Assembly (NCBI RefSeq): GCF_000443165.1
Contig: NZ_ATJV01000070.1
Span: forward strand, 124,001-188,000
Direction of reading: 5' to 3'
Length of the DNA stretch: 64,000 nt
Source of the DNA: Thauera terpenica 58Eu
GTDB taxonomy: Bacteria; Pseudomonadota; Gammaproteobacteria; Burkholderiales; Rhodocyclaceae
Positions 8,365 through 17,506 of the stretch are shown piece after piece. Position numbers and translations under genes: made by a program. Numbering within the stretch: position 1 is the stretch's first letter; each line of letters begins with the position of its first letter. Below the pieces are notes generated by a model, which saw nothing but the letters and a program-made list of their open reading frames with translations, made no database searches and had not been told where the DNA came from.

Positions 8365-9435
8365 ATGAGCGAAAAAACCGACATCGGTCGCGAACTCGAC
8401 GGCGCGCTGCAAAAGCCCAAGCGCCAGTTGGCGATGGTCTTCGATCTGAACAAGTGTCTCGGTTGCCACACCTGTTCCATTTCCTGCAAACGGCAATGGA
8501 CCCGGGACGAGGGCATGGACAACATGTGGTGGGCGGTGGTCAACACCCAGCCCGGCAAGGGCACCCCCAAGAACTGGGAAGACATGGGCGGCGGCTGGGA
8601 CGAAAAGGGTGAACCCCGGCCCAGCAAGATTCCCACCCGGGACGAGTTTGGCGATGCCTGGAAGTTCAACAAGGAAGAGGTGTTCCACGGCGGCAAGGGC
8701 AAGGTCACTTACCTCAAGCCCGTCAACACCAAGGGCGAGTCTCCGGATTGGGGACCCAACTGGGACGAAGACGAGGGCGGCGGCGAATACCCCAACTCCC
8801 ATTTCTTTTATCTGCCCCGAATCTGCAACCATTGCACTCACCCCGCCTGCCTTGAAGCCTGCCCCCGCGGCGCGATCTACAAGCGTGACCAGGACGGCAT
8901 CGTCCTCATCAACGACAAGCAGTGCAAAGGCTTTCGCTTCTGCATGGAGGCCTGTCCCTACAAGCGCATCTATTACAACCACGTGCAGGACGTGACGCAG
9001 AAGTGCATCTTCTGCTTCCCGCGCGTGGAAAAGGGCGTCGCCCCGTCCTGTGCCCGTCAATGCCCCGGCCGCCTGCGCTTTGTCGGCTATCTGGACGACG
9101 AGGATGGCCCGATCCACAAACTGGTGCATCAGTGGAAGGTCGCCCTGCCCCTGCACGAGGAATACGGCACTCAACCCAACGTCTATTACGTGCCCCCGAT
9201 GTCGCCGCCCGCTGTCGATAGCCTGGGCAAGGTGGATCCCTCCAAGCCGCGCATTCCCACCGCCTACCTGGAAAGCCTGTTCGGACCTCGGGTCAAGGAA
9301 GTGCTGGCCGTGCTGGAGGCAGAGAAAGAGAAGAAGGCCAAGGGCGAGGCCTCGGAGCTGATGGACACCCTGATCGTCTACAAGTGGCCCGAAGACATCT
9401 TCCCGGACTTCGTCCAGGACCCGGCTGAACTTTGA
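8365..9435 (+). CDS. Iron-sulfur beta subunit of the molybdenum hydroxylase
   Basis: This 356-residue subunit carries electrons from the catalytic subunit to the heme subunit. It contains the four Cys groups expected for EbdB/DdhB/NarH-type proteins: CLGCHTCSISC near residue 32, CNHCTHPACLEACP near 155, CKGFRFCMEACP near 188, and CIFCFPR...CARQCP near 214-230. The length and the C-terminal NVYYVPPMSPP segment fit the ethylbenzene/steroid C25 dehydrogenase branch. The start is preceded by AGGAGATATGGC. Its stop lies 11 bases before the alpha subunit ATG. Confidence 0.9.
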   Translation: MSEKTDIGRELDGALQKPKRQLAMVFDLNKCLGCHTCSISCKRQWTRDEGMDNMWWAVVNTQPGKGTPKNWEDMGGGWDEKGEPRPSKIPTRDEFGDAWKFNKEEVFHGGKGKVTYLKPVNTKGESPDWGPNWDEDEGGGEYPNSHFFYLPRICNHCTHPACLEACPRGAIYKRDQDGIVLINDKQCKGFRFCMEACPYKRIYYNHVQDVTQKCIFCFPRVEKGVAPSCARQCPGRLRFVGYLDDEDGPIHKLVHQWKVALPLHEEYGTQPNVYYVPPMSPPAVDSLGKVDPSKPRIPTAYLESLFGPRVKEVLAVLEAEKEKKAKGEASELMDTLIVYKWPEDIFPDFVQDPAEL

Positions 9436-9446
9436 GGAGCATAGAA

Positions 9447-12314
9447 ATGACAATGACACGGCGCAGTTTCATCAAAAACACCGGCGGTGCGTTGGCATTA
9501 TCCCTGGTGCAACTGCAATGGAAGGGAGCCCTCGGCAGCGCCCAGGCCGCGACACCTTTCAAGTTTGCGGACGTGACCTACACCGGCTTCGAGGATGTGT
9601 ACCGGGGCAAGTGGAAGTGGGACAGCGTCGCCAAGGGCACCCACTTCGTCAATTGCTGGTACCAGCGCGGCTGCAACTGGAACGTCTACGTCAAGGACGG
9701 CGTGGTCTGGCGCGAAGAGCAGGCAGGGATCTACGAGCCCATCGACCCCAAGATCCCGGACTACAACCCGCGTGGCTGTCAGAAGGGTGCCTGCTATTCG
9801 GAGCGCATGTACGACGAGTCGCGCCTGCGTCACCCCCTGAAGCGGGTCGGAGCGCGCGGCAAGGGTGGCTGGAAACGGGTGAGCTGGGACGAGGCTCTGA
9901 ACGACATCGCCGACAAGATGATCGACGTGATGGTCAGCAGCGACGGCCCCGGCTCCATCGTCTGGGACCAGGGCACAGCCCAGACCAACGGCGGCGCCGG
10001 CCTGGCGATGCTGCGCACCACCCTGGTGCTGGACACCCCGGTGCTGGACGTCAACACCGAGATCGGTGACCACCGCCCTGGCGTCGGGGTGACGATGGGC
10101 AAGATGACGTTCTGCAGTTCCTCGGACGACCTGTTCTATTCCGACCTGATCCTGATCTGGGGCGGCAATCCGATCTATACACAGATCCCCAACGCCCACT
10201 TCATGACCGAGGCCCGCTACAACGGCGCCAAGATAATCACCATTGCCCCGGACTACTCGGCTTCCGCGGTCCATGCCGACCAGTGGGTCCCGGTGAAGGT
10301 GGCCACCGACGCGGCCCTGGGCCTGTCCATGGCCCATGTGATGATCGAGGAGGGCATCTACAACCGCAAGTTCGTCCAGGAGCAGACCGACCTGCCCTTG
10401 CTGGTGCATGTCGACAGCGGCCGTTTCCTGCGCGAATCCGACATGAAATCGGGAGGCGCCGAGGATCGTTTCTATTTCTACGACAGCGTGACCAAGGCCC
10501 CGGTGCAGGCCTCCCAGACCACCCTCGCCCTGGAGAAGCTGGACCCGGCCCTGGAAGGTGAGTTCGAGGTGCAGGGGGTGGCCGGCAAGCTCAAGGTGAC
10601 GCCGGTGTTCGCCCGCCTGCGGGAGCATCTGAAACAGTACGTGCCGGAAAAAGCGGTGCACATCTGTGGCACCCACCCGGACACCATCCGCGGCCTGGCG
10701 CAGGCGCTGGCCAAGGCGCGGGCGGCCACCTGCATCAGCCAGTCCAATTTTTCCAAGTTCTATCACGGCATCGAGATGGAGCGGGCCCAGATCCTGTGCT
10801 TTGCCCTCGCGGGCCAGATGGGACGCAAGGGGGCCGGCTACATGGGCTTCCCCTATCTTTCGGTGGACGCGGTGGGCGCACTGTCGCAGGCCAAGGGCCA
10901 GCGCTCGCCCACGCTCGCGCTCGCGGCCCTGGGTCTGTCCATGGCGCCGGATCTCCTGAAGCGCAAGTGGGACGGCTACACCACCGAGATGACCATGTTC
11001 GACCTCGGTCGGGAGAAGTACAAGAAGGGCGACTCCATCGCTCCCATCCTCTGGCTGTACAACGTGGGCGGCATGGAAGACACCTACGGCCGTAGCGAGA
11101 AATGGGATCCGGAGATGAAGCGCTCGCTGGATTCCTACATGCAGGAAGCCGTCGCCAAGGGCTGGCAAGCCAAGCCCACTGCCCGTCCGCGCATCTTCTT
11201 CGAAGCCGGCGGCAACGTCCTGCGCCGCTTCCGCGCCTACGACAAGGTGGCCGAACGCCTGCTGCCGTCCCTTGACCTGATGGTGACCATCGACTGGCGC
11301 ATGAGCAACACCGCCCTGCACAGCGACTACGTGCTGCCTGCCGCCGCCTGGTACGAGAAGGACGACATCACCTGGGCTACCCCCTTGTCCCCCTTCTCCC
11401 AGGTGGTCACCCGCGCCGCCGAGCCCATCGCCGAAGCCAAGCCCGACTGGGAAATCCACTGCCTGATCCTGAAGACCATCCAGAAGCGGGCGGCCGAGCG
11501 CGGCCTGAAGCACTTCACGGATCGTCACGGCGTCGAGCGCACCTTCGACGTCTACGACGAGTTCACCTTCGGTGGCCGCTATACCGAAGACAACGTCACC
11601 GACTTCCTGGATCTGATTCTGAGCGTGTCCTCCAACGTCGGCGACGTGAATTGGGAAGCGATCAAGAAGAAGGGCTTCCAGCGCTTCACCGCCCTGGGTG
11701 AGAACGATTATCTGAACATCGGCAATGCCACCGATGTAAACGAGAACGACACCATCACCGCGGGCCTCTGGCACACCGAGAAGAAGATGCCCTGGCCGAC
11801 CATGACCCGGCGCATGCAGTTCTGCATCGACCATCCCTTCTACGAGGAGCTGGGTGAGGTACTGCCGGTGCACAAGGATCAGCCCGCCATCGGCGGCAAC
11901 TATCCCCTGCATCTGACCGGAGGCCATACGCGCTGGTCGATTCACTCCAGCTGGCGCGATCAGCGCCACATGCAGCAGTTGAACCGGGGCCAACCGGTGA
12001 TCTACATCAGCGTAGAGGATGCAGCGGCCAGGGGTATCGAGGACGGCGACAGGGTAAGGCTGTTCAACGACGTCAGCTCTTCGGAGTTGATGGCCAAGGT
12101 CGCGCCCGCCCACCGTCCCGGTCAGGTCACCGTATATCACGCCTGGGAGCCCTTCATGTCCAAGGACCACAAGAGCTATGCCACGGTGACCCCCAACCCG
12201 ATCAATCCGCTGCAGCTGGCGGGGGGCTATTTCCATATCCAGGCTCGGGAAACCGAGCACACCCCAGGCTCCACCGATAGGGCGACGCGGGTGGACATCG
12301 AGAAAATTCACTGA
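9447..12314 (+). CDS. Catalytic alpha subunit of a type II DMSO-reductase-family hydroxylase (EbdA/S25dA/CmdA-like)
   Basis: This is the molybdopterin subunit. Relatives hydroxylate unactivated or benzylic C-H bonds with water instead of oxygen: ethylbenzene, p-cymene, or C25 of steroid side chains. The 955-residue protein begins with a Tat signal (TRRSFIK) and should be periplasmic. The FS0 site starts at His66 (HFVNCWYQRGC), with another Cys in GCQKGAC. The GDHRPG segment puts Asp208 at the position of the Mo-ligating aspartate. I chose ATG 9447 for its GAGGAG site seven bases upstream. The segment CWYQR and the overall length favour the Ebd/S25d branch over nitrate, selenate or chlorate reductases. 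The exact substrate is open, and the neighbouring steroid-type side-chain genes favour a branched isoprenoid side chain. Confidence 0.88.
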   Translation: MTMTRRSFIKNTGGALALSLVQLQWKGALGSAQAATPFKFADVTYTGFEDVYRGKWKWDSVAKGTHFVNCWYQRGCNWNVYVKDGVVWREEQAGIYEPIDPKIPDYNPRGCQKGACYSERMYDESRLRHPLKRVGARGKGGWKRVSWDEALNDIADKMIDVMVSSDGPGSIVWDQGTAQTNGGAGLAMLRTTLVLDTPVLDVNTEIGDHRPGVGVTMGKMTFCSSSDDLFYSDLILIWGGNPIYTQIPNAHFMTEARYNGAKIITIAPDYSASAVHADQWVPVKVATDAALGLSMAHVMIEEGIYNRKFVQEQTDLPLLVHVDSGRFLRESDMKSGGAEDRFYFYDSVTKAPVQASQTTLALEKLDPALEGEFEVQGVAGKLKVTPVFARLREHLKQYVPEKAVHICGTHPDTIRGLAQALAKARAATCISQSNFSKFYHGIEMERAQILCFALAGQMGRKGAGYMGFPYLSVDAVGALSQAKGQRSPTLALAALGLSMAPDLLKRKWDGYTTEMTMFDLGREKYKKGDSIAPILWLYNVGGMEDTYGRSEKWDPEMKRSLDSYMQEAVAKGWQAKPTARPRIFFEAGGNVLRRFRAYDKVAERLLPSLDLMVTIDWRMSNTALHSDYVLPAAAWYEKDDITWATPLSPFSQVVTRAAEPIAEAKPDWEIHCLILKTIQKRAAERGLKHFTDRHGVERTFDVYDEFTFGGRYTEDNVTDFLDLILSVSSNVGDVNWEAIKKKGFQRFTALGENDYLNIGNATDVNENDTITAGLWHTEKKMPWPTMTRRMQFCIDHPFYEELGEVLPVHKDQPAIGGNYPLHLTGGHTRWSIHSSWRDQRHMQQLNRGQPVIYISVEDAAARGIEDGDRVRLFNDVSSSELMAKVAPAHRPGQVTVYHAWEPFMSKDHKSYATVTPNPINPLQLAGGYFHIQARETEHTPGSTDRATRVDIEKIH

Positions 12315-12337
12315 TGACGAGCGAGGGAACACGCAAG

Positions 12338-13765
12338 ATGTCGAACACGAACGAGGACAAACTGTTGGCGCAGTTGCAGGCGCTGATCGGACGGAAAAGC
12401 GCCCCTCAGCAGGCCCGCGACCCGGTCAACCAGCCCAGCATCCGCAACTGGTGTGACGCTATCGGGGAGGAGAACCCGATCTACACCGACCCCGATGCGG
12501 CAGCCCGTTCACCTTACGGTGAGGTCGTGGCACCGCCGGCGATGCTGGGAGTGTGGACCCTGGCGGGAAATATCCCCCGCCTCCCCGATCCCGACTGCCC
12601 GCGCAGTTGCGCGATGAAGCTGCTGGCCGAGGCGGGCTACCGCTCCACCGTAGGCGCCAACACTGCAGAGCACTACTCGCGAGCCCTGAAGCTGGGCGAG
12701 CAGCTCAGCGGCACGCTGTCCCTGGTCGAGGTTTCCGACCTGAAGACGACGGGGTTGGGCTCGGGTTATTTCCTCACCGCCCTGACCGAATTCACCAACC
12801 AGCAGGGTGAAGCCGTGGGCAGCTGGAAATTCCGCACCTTCCACTTCAAGCCACGGGAACTGACGGACGAGGAGCGGGCGAAACAGCAGGCCAGGAAGGA
12901 ACAGCTGGCGAAGATTCCCCCGCACTTGCGGGTGCGTCCGCGTCCGGCGGTGATGAGGGAGACCGCCTTCTTCTGGGAAGGCTGCCAGGCCAGGGAACTG
13001 CGCATTCAGCAGTGCGGCGGCTGCGGCCGCCTGTCCCACCCGCCCGTGGTGCGCTGCCCCCAGTGCGGCTCCTACGATCTGCGCTACCAGGTGGCCAGCG
13101 GCAAGGCCAAGCTCTACAGCTTTGTGGAGCCGGTCTATCCGCCCATGCCCTTCATGCGCTACCCCTACATCGTCGGTCTGGTGGAGCTGGCCGAAGGCAC
13201 GCGCTTGCTGACCAATATCGTGCACTGCCCACCTGAACTGGTGAAGATCGGCATGGATCTGGAGCTCGTGTTCGACGACACGGACCCGGAGCTGATCCTC
13301 CCCATGTTCCGCCCCGCTCAGCCGGTGCGCAACACCGTCACCCGGCGCTTTGAGGACGTGGCTGTGGGCGAGGAGCTGCCCTTGTGGCCGATCGACGTGA
13401 GCACCCGCCTGGTGGTCGGCGGCGCCATCGCCACGCGCGACTTCGAGGACATCCATCACGAGGTGGCCGCGGCGAAGCGGGCCGGTCTCAAGGACCTGCT
13501 CATGAACGTGTTCACCAGCAACGGCCTGTGTTCGCGCTACCTGAGCGAGTGGGCTGGCCCCGATGCCCGGGTCAGCGGGGTGGATATCCGACTCGGAACG
13601 CCCAACGTGGTCGGCGACACCATGACCTTGTCGGCTGCCATCGCCGACAAGCAGGAGGTGGACGGCAAGGGTGTCATCACCCTCAGTCTGCGGGGCTCGA
13701 ACAGCCTGGGCGATCACGTCACGGGCAGCATGACCATGGAACTACCGATGGGAGCGAACAAGTAA
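12338..13765 (+). CDS. Fused ChsH2-ChsH1-like enoyl-CoA hydratase (MaoC + DUF35 + MaoC)
   Basis: Three domains lie in one 475-residue chain: an N-terminal hot-dog domain (about 1-170), a DUF35 zinc ribbon plus OB fold (Cys-rich CGGCG...CPQC at about 226-245), and a C-terminal MaoC domain (about 325-475). The C-terminal domain keeps the catalytic pair, Asp368 and His373 in TRDFEDIHHE. The N-terminal domain has EENPIY, with Tyr where the His would be. In actinobacterial steroid degradation ChsH2 (MaoC-DUF35) and ChsH1 (MaoC) are separate proteins that hydrate the C22 side-chain enoyl-CoA. I chose ATG 12338 for its GAGGGA site. ATG 12314 overlaps the alpha subunit stop and is an alternative. Confidence 0.82.
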   Translation: MSNTNEDKLLAQLQALIGRKSAPQQARDPVNQPSIRNWCDAIGEENPIYTDPDAAARSPYGEVVAPPAMLGVWTLAGNIPRLPDPDCPRSCAMKLLAEAGYRSTVGANTAEHYSRALKLGEQLSGTLSLVEVSDLKTTGLGSGYFLTALTEFTNQQGEAVGSWKFRTFHFKPRELTDEERAKQQARKEQLAKIPPHLRVRPRPAVMRETAFFWEGCQARELRIQQCGGCGRLSHPPVVRCPQCGSYDLRYQVASGKAKLYSFVEPVYPPMPFMRYPYIVGLVELAEGTRLLTNIVHCPPELVKIGMDLELVFDDTDPELILPMFRPAQPVRNTVTRRFEDVAVGEELPLWPIDVSTRLVVGGAIATRDFEDIHHEVAAAKRAGLKDLLMNVFTSNGLCSRYLSEWAGPDARVSGVDIRLGTPNVVGDTMTLSAAIADKQEVDGKGVITLSLRGSNSLGDHVTGSMTMELPMGANK

Positions 13766-14943
13766 TGGTGATGTCTTTTGCAGGGAAAACCGCCATCGCG
13801 GGTATTGGTGCCACCGACTTCTCCAAAAACTCCGGACGCAGCACCCTGCGTCTGGCGGTGGAGGCCTGTGAGCTGGCCATGAAGGATGCGGGCGTGACGC
13901 CGGACATGATCGACGGCATGGTCACCTATGCCCACGACAACAACAACGAGATCGATGTCTGCCGCAGCCTCGGCGTGGACAAGCTGACCCACTTCAGCCT
14001 GGTGCACCACAGCGGCGGCGCGGCCTGCGGCGTCGTCCATCAGGCTGCGATGGCCGTGGCCAGCGGAGCTTGCAACTATTGCCTGGTGTGGCGGGCGTTC
14101 AACGAGCGCTCGGAGGAGCGCTTCGGTGCCGGCGTACAGGAGCGTCCTCCGGCGCCGACGCCGATGGAGGTGGACTTCGGCTGGAGCTCGCCTTTCGGCC
14201 TGCTCACCCCCGCCAGCTGGGTGGCCATGTTCGCCCAGCGCTACATGCACGAGTACGGCGCCACCAGCGAGGATTTCGGCCGCGTTGCGGTGGCCTGTCG
14301 CAAGCATGCCGCCAACAATCCGGCGGCCTTCTTCTACGGCAAGCCGATCACGCTGGAAGAGCACCAGGCCAGCCGCTGGATCGTCAAGCCCCTGCGTCTG
14401 CTGGATTGCTGCCAGGAATCCGACGGCGGCCAGGCCTTGCTGATCACCACCCTGGATCGGGCACGGCACCTGAAAAGCGTGCCCGCGGTGATCTCATCGG
14501 CGGTGCAGGGCTCGTGTGACGACCAGCAGATGATGAAGAGCTATTACCGCCAGAGCATCACCGGCATCCCGGAGATGAAGCTCTGCGCCGACCAGCTCTA
14601 CGCAGATACCGGTCTGTCGGCGGCGGACATCCAGGCCGCGGTGCTCTACGACCACTTCACGCCCCTGGTGCTGCCGCAGCTCGAGGAGTTCGGCTTCTGC
14701 AAGCGTGGCGAGGCCAGGGACTTCATCAAGGACGGCAACATCGAGCTGGGCGGACGCCTGCCGGTCAACACCCACGGTGGTCAGATCGGCGAGGCCTACA
14801 TCCACGGCCTGAACGGGGTCGCGGAAGGGGTGCGCCTGGTGCGGGGCACCTCCACCAACCAGCCCGCCAACGTAGACCACGTGCTGGTAACCGCAGCCAC
14901 TGCGGTGCCCACCAGCGCGGCGATCCTGTCCCGCGACAGCTGA
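13765..14943 (+). CDS. Ltp2-like thiolase-fold aldolase
   Basis: This 392-residue thiolase-superfamily protein of the lipid-transfer/SCP-x type begins GKTAIAGIGATDFSKNSG. The usual nucleophilic-Cys segment reads HHSGGAACGVVHQ, so the Cys is shifted or absent as in Ltp2. The C-terminal NTHGGQIGEAYIHG is conserved. Ltp2 is a retro-aldolase that releases propionyl-CoA from 17-hydroxy steroid C22-CoA and works in complex with the DUF35 part of ChsH2. Here the upstream neighbour (TAATG overlap) encodes that DUF35 domain, which strongly suggests the same hydratase-aldolase complex. Ordinary thiolysis is less likely. Confidence 0.82.
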   Translation: MVMSFAGKTAIAGIGATDFSKNSGRSTLRLAVEACELAMKDAGVTPDMIDGMVTYAHDNNNEIDVCRSLGVDKLTHFSLVHHSGGAACGVVHQAAMAVASGACNYCLVWRAFNERSEERFGAGVQERPPAPTPMEVDFGWSSPFGLLTPASWVAMFAQRYMHEYGATSEDFGRVAVACRKHAANNPAAFFYGKPITLEEHQASRWIVKPLRLLDCCQESDGGQALLITTLDRARHLKSVPAVISSAVQGSCDDQQMMKSYYRQSITGIPEMKLCADQLYADTGLSAADIQAAVLYDHFTPLVLPQLEEFGFCKRGEARDFIKDGNIELGGRLPVNTHGGQIGEAYIHGLNGVAEGVRLVRGTSTNQPANVDHVLVTAATAVPTSAAILSRDS

Positions 14944-14982
14944 CGCTTCAACACTGAAAAGCAACAGGAGGAGACACTCACC

Positions 14983-16188
14983 ATGACCACCGAACAAGAG
15001 GGCTTTGACTATTCAAACCTGCCCGACGTGGAGCTCACCGAAGCCGCCGTGCTGGCGGCCGCGCGGGAGAAGACCGGACTGTCCGATTTCGGCGATGAGG
15101 CGGACTGGAAGGAAGGTTTCACGCTGCTGCTCAAAGGCTTGAACGAGGAAGCCAGACTGAGCAAGATCGGCCGCATCGTCGCCTTTGGCGAAGTGCTCCG
15201 CCATCTGGAGAACCGCCTGCGCGTCACCGACGACATCAAGCGCAATCCGGAGATCCTGCAGGTGAAGATCGAGAAGCCGGTGTTCCTGATGGGTCTGCCC
15301 CGCACCGGCTCCACGATCCTGCACGATCTGATGGCGCAGGATCCGGACAACCGGGTGCCGATGACCTGGGAGTGCAACTACATGTCGCCGCCGCCGGAGG
15401 CCGCCACCTACGATACCGACCCGCGTATCGCCGATTGCGTGGCCCACCTGGAGCGCACCGCGGCCGCCCTGATCCCCGAGTTTCAGGCCATCCACGAAAT
15501 GGGTGCGCTGCTGGCGCAGGAATGCCTGATGCTCAACGCCTTCGACTTCAAGAGCCAGATCTTCTCCAACCAGTTCTGGGTGCCCACCTACCAGCGCTGG
15601 GTGGAGAGCGTCGATAACCTGTCGGTGTATCGCACCCACAAGCGCCAGCTGCAGTACATGCAATGGAAGAACCCGCGCGCGCGCTGGGTACTGAAGAGCA
15701 CCAGCTATTTCTGGGGCCTGGACGCGATCATGGCGGTCTATCCGGACGCGCAGATCGTGATGACCCATCGCGACCCGATCAAGCTCATCGCCTCCCACTG
15801 CTCCTTGATTTCCATGGCCTGCAGCATGGGCAGCGACCTGATCGACAAGAAGGAAGTGGGCGAGTTCTGGAGTGTCACCTGGGAAAAGGCGATGAAGAAA
15901 TTCGTCGAATTCCGTCAAAGTGGAAAGGCCGAAAACGTCTTCGACATGCACTTCGCCGAACTGGTGAAGGATCAGGTGGGCATGGTCAAGCGCATCTACG
16001 CTCACTTCGGGCTGCCACTGACGGCCGCCACCGAGCAGAAGATGCGCGCGTTCATCGCCAACAATCCGAAGGAGCGCCACGGCACCCACCGCTACACCCT
16101 GGAACAGTTCGGCCTGGACCCTGCGCAGGAACGGGAGCGCTATCGTTTCTACCAGGATTATTTCCACGTCGCCAGCGAGGGCCAATGA
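14983..16188 (+). CDS. PAPS-dependent sulfotransferase, copy 1
   Basis: This 401-residue cytosolic enzyme of the Sulfotransfer_3 type would move a sulfuryl group from PAPS to an alcohol or phenol. The 5'-phosphosulfate loop is GLPRTGST at residues 104-111. The 3'-phosphate region is IVMTHRDPIKLIAS. The C-terminus carries the HRYTLEQFGLD signature also found in copy 2 (HRYSLAEFGLD). The ribosome site AGGAGGAG is strong. It sits directly between the aldolase gene and a DUF1214 gene whose possible first ATG overlaps its stop. A sulfotransferase inside a catabolic operon is unusual, and PAPS genes 9.5 kb downstream support activity. Confidence 0.87.
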   Translation: MTTEQEGFDYSNLPDVELTEAAVLAAAREKTGLSDFGDEADWKEGFTLLLKGLNEEARLSKIGRIVAFGEVLRHLENRLRVTDDIKRNPEILQVKIEKPVFLMGLPRTGSTILHDLMAQDPDNRVPMTWECNYMSPPPEAATYDTDPRIADCVAHLERTAAALIPEFQAIHEMGALLAQECLMLNAFDFKSQIFSNQFWVPTYQRWVESVDNLSVYRTHKRQLQYMQWKNPRARWVLKSTSYFWGLDAIMAVYPDAQIVMTHRDPIKLIASHCSLISMACSMGSDLIDKKEVGEFWSVTWEKAMKKFVEFRQSGKAENVFDMHFAELVKDQVGMVKRIYAHFGLPLTAATEQKMRAFIANNPKERHGTHRYTLEQFGLDPAQERERYRFYQDYFHVASEGQ

Positions 16189-16286
16189 GGCGATACCTGG
16201 CCATCCTGGGGATGGCCTTCTTCATACCCTGCCATGCCGGAAGCAGTATTCCGGCAGGCACCCCTGAGCCTATGCGAGGAGTATCG

Positions 16287-17396
16287 ATGAGCCCGACCAA
16301 ACAGACGAGTGTGCAGGCATGGGAGGCGTTTTGCGATCAATTGAAGCTGGCTGGCGCGGTGCTGGCCCGCGAATCGACGCCGGACGATGAGCTGACCCAG
16401 GCCGAGGGCCTGCGCAAGCTGGTACGGACGATTCGCATGGGCTTCGAGGCCAGCCTGGAATATGGCAACACCGACTTCCCCGAGGTCTATCAGGTGTTGA
16501 CGCCGACCACCCTGGGAGAGGGAGAAACCGCCGACGCCCATTATCACCAGGCCATGATCGACGGCAGCAAGACTTACCGTCTCCATGGCCAGCGCGGCGA
16601 AGCGCCCTACATGGAGCTCACCGTCTATGCCGGCAAGATCGGCCTGGACAGCAGCAGCGCCCAGATCGCAACGGTGACCGAGGTGGACCTGCAGGTAGAG
16701 GCGGACGGCAGCTACGAGCTGATGCTGTCCCCCGACCCCCAGCCCGGCAACTGGCTGCGCACCACCCCGGAAACATCGGTCCTGTTCATCCGTCAGTATG
16801 CCCACGACTGGAGCAAGACCCGCGATGCAAGCTTCAACATCGAACAGGTCGGCGCCACTGGCGATCGGCCATTGCTGACGGTGGAGGAAGTGAGCCGGGC
16901 GCTGAGCCGCACTGCGACCTACGTGGGCCGTTCGGCCGGCACCTGGGCCGCCATCGTGGACCAGCGCCGCGCCGCAGCACCCAATCGCTTCTTTGTGTTC
17001 GAGCTGGAAAAGAAGGACGACGATGAGGAGGCGCCGGAGATGCCCTCCGGTCACCGTTTCTCCTCGGGTTATTTCCGCCTCGCGCAAGACGAGGCCTTGC
17101 TGGTGAGCTTCAAACCAGCCGAAGTGCCTTATTGGGGCCTGGACACCACCAACTACTGGTTCGAGGCCTTGTCCTACGCCGAGCGCCGATCCCACCACAA
17201 CAACCGCACGGTGCGCTACGAGCCCGATGGCAGCGTGCGCATCGTGATCGCGCCCAAGGACCCCGGCGTCACCAACTGGATCGACACGCGGGGCCATCTC
17301 GAGGGGCCGATGCTGTTCCGCTGGTCACGGACCAATCTGGCACTGCCGGAGATCCAGGCCGAGGTGGTCAAGCTTGCCGACCTGGCAAAGAACTGA
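16287..17396 (+). CDS. DUF1214-domain protein, copy 1 (sulfotransferase partner?)
   Basis: This 369-residue protein of unknown function is homologous to the one at 31437. Shared residues include DEALL, PYWGLDTTNYWFEAL against YIGFSLGNMWGESL, and the closing motif NWIDTRGHLEGPMLFRW (about residues 330-346). I chose ATG 16287 with an AGGAG five bases upstream. An ATG at 16185 overlapping the sulfotransferase stop would add 34 residues that look like a signal peptide (MRRYLAILGMAFFIPCHA). Which start is used decides cytosol or periplasm. Both copies lie immediately after a sulfotransferase gene, which argues for a joint reaction. No catalytic motif is known to me. Confidence 0.75.
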   Translation: MSPTKQTSVQAWEAFCDQLKLAGAVLARESTPDDELTQAEGLRKLVRTIRMGFEASLEYGNTDFPEVYQVLTPTTLGEGETADAHYHQAMIDGSKTYRLHGQRGEAPYMELTVYAGKIGLDSSSAQIATVTEVDLQVEADGSYELMLSPDPQPGNWLRTTPETSVLFIRQYAHDWSKTRDASFNIEQVGATGDRPLLTVEEVSRALSRTATYVGRSAGTWAAIVDQRRAAAPNRFFVFELEKKDDDEEAPEMPSGHRFSSGYFRLAQDEALLVSFKPAEVPYWGLDTTNYWFEALSYAERRSHHNNRTVRYEPDGSVRIVIAPKDPGVTNWIDTRGHLEGPMLFRWSRTNLALPEIQAEVVKLADLAKN

Positions 17397-17430
17397 GCAC
17401 ATCGGGGACGGACTGACCCAGTCCACGCAT

Positions 17431-17471
17431 GGCGAGCCCGCCTTTGTTCGGTGGGCTCGCCTTCTTTTTTT
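17431..17471 (+). terminator. Rho-independent terminator after the hydroxylase operon
   Basis: A 12-bp stem GGCGAGCCCGCC / GGTGGGCTCGCC (one G-U pair) with a 7-base loop, followed by TTCTTTTTTT. It ends the transcript 35 bases after the DUF1214 stop. Confidence 0.9.
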
Positions 17472-17506
17472 CAACGACTTACGTTGTGCTCTGCAAAAGG
17501 CCAGGG

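Noticed and set aside
9498-12332. 944-residue open frame on the minus strand
   Set aside because: It is antisense to the catalytic hydroxylase gene, which has clear motifs, signal peptide and ribosome site.
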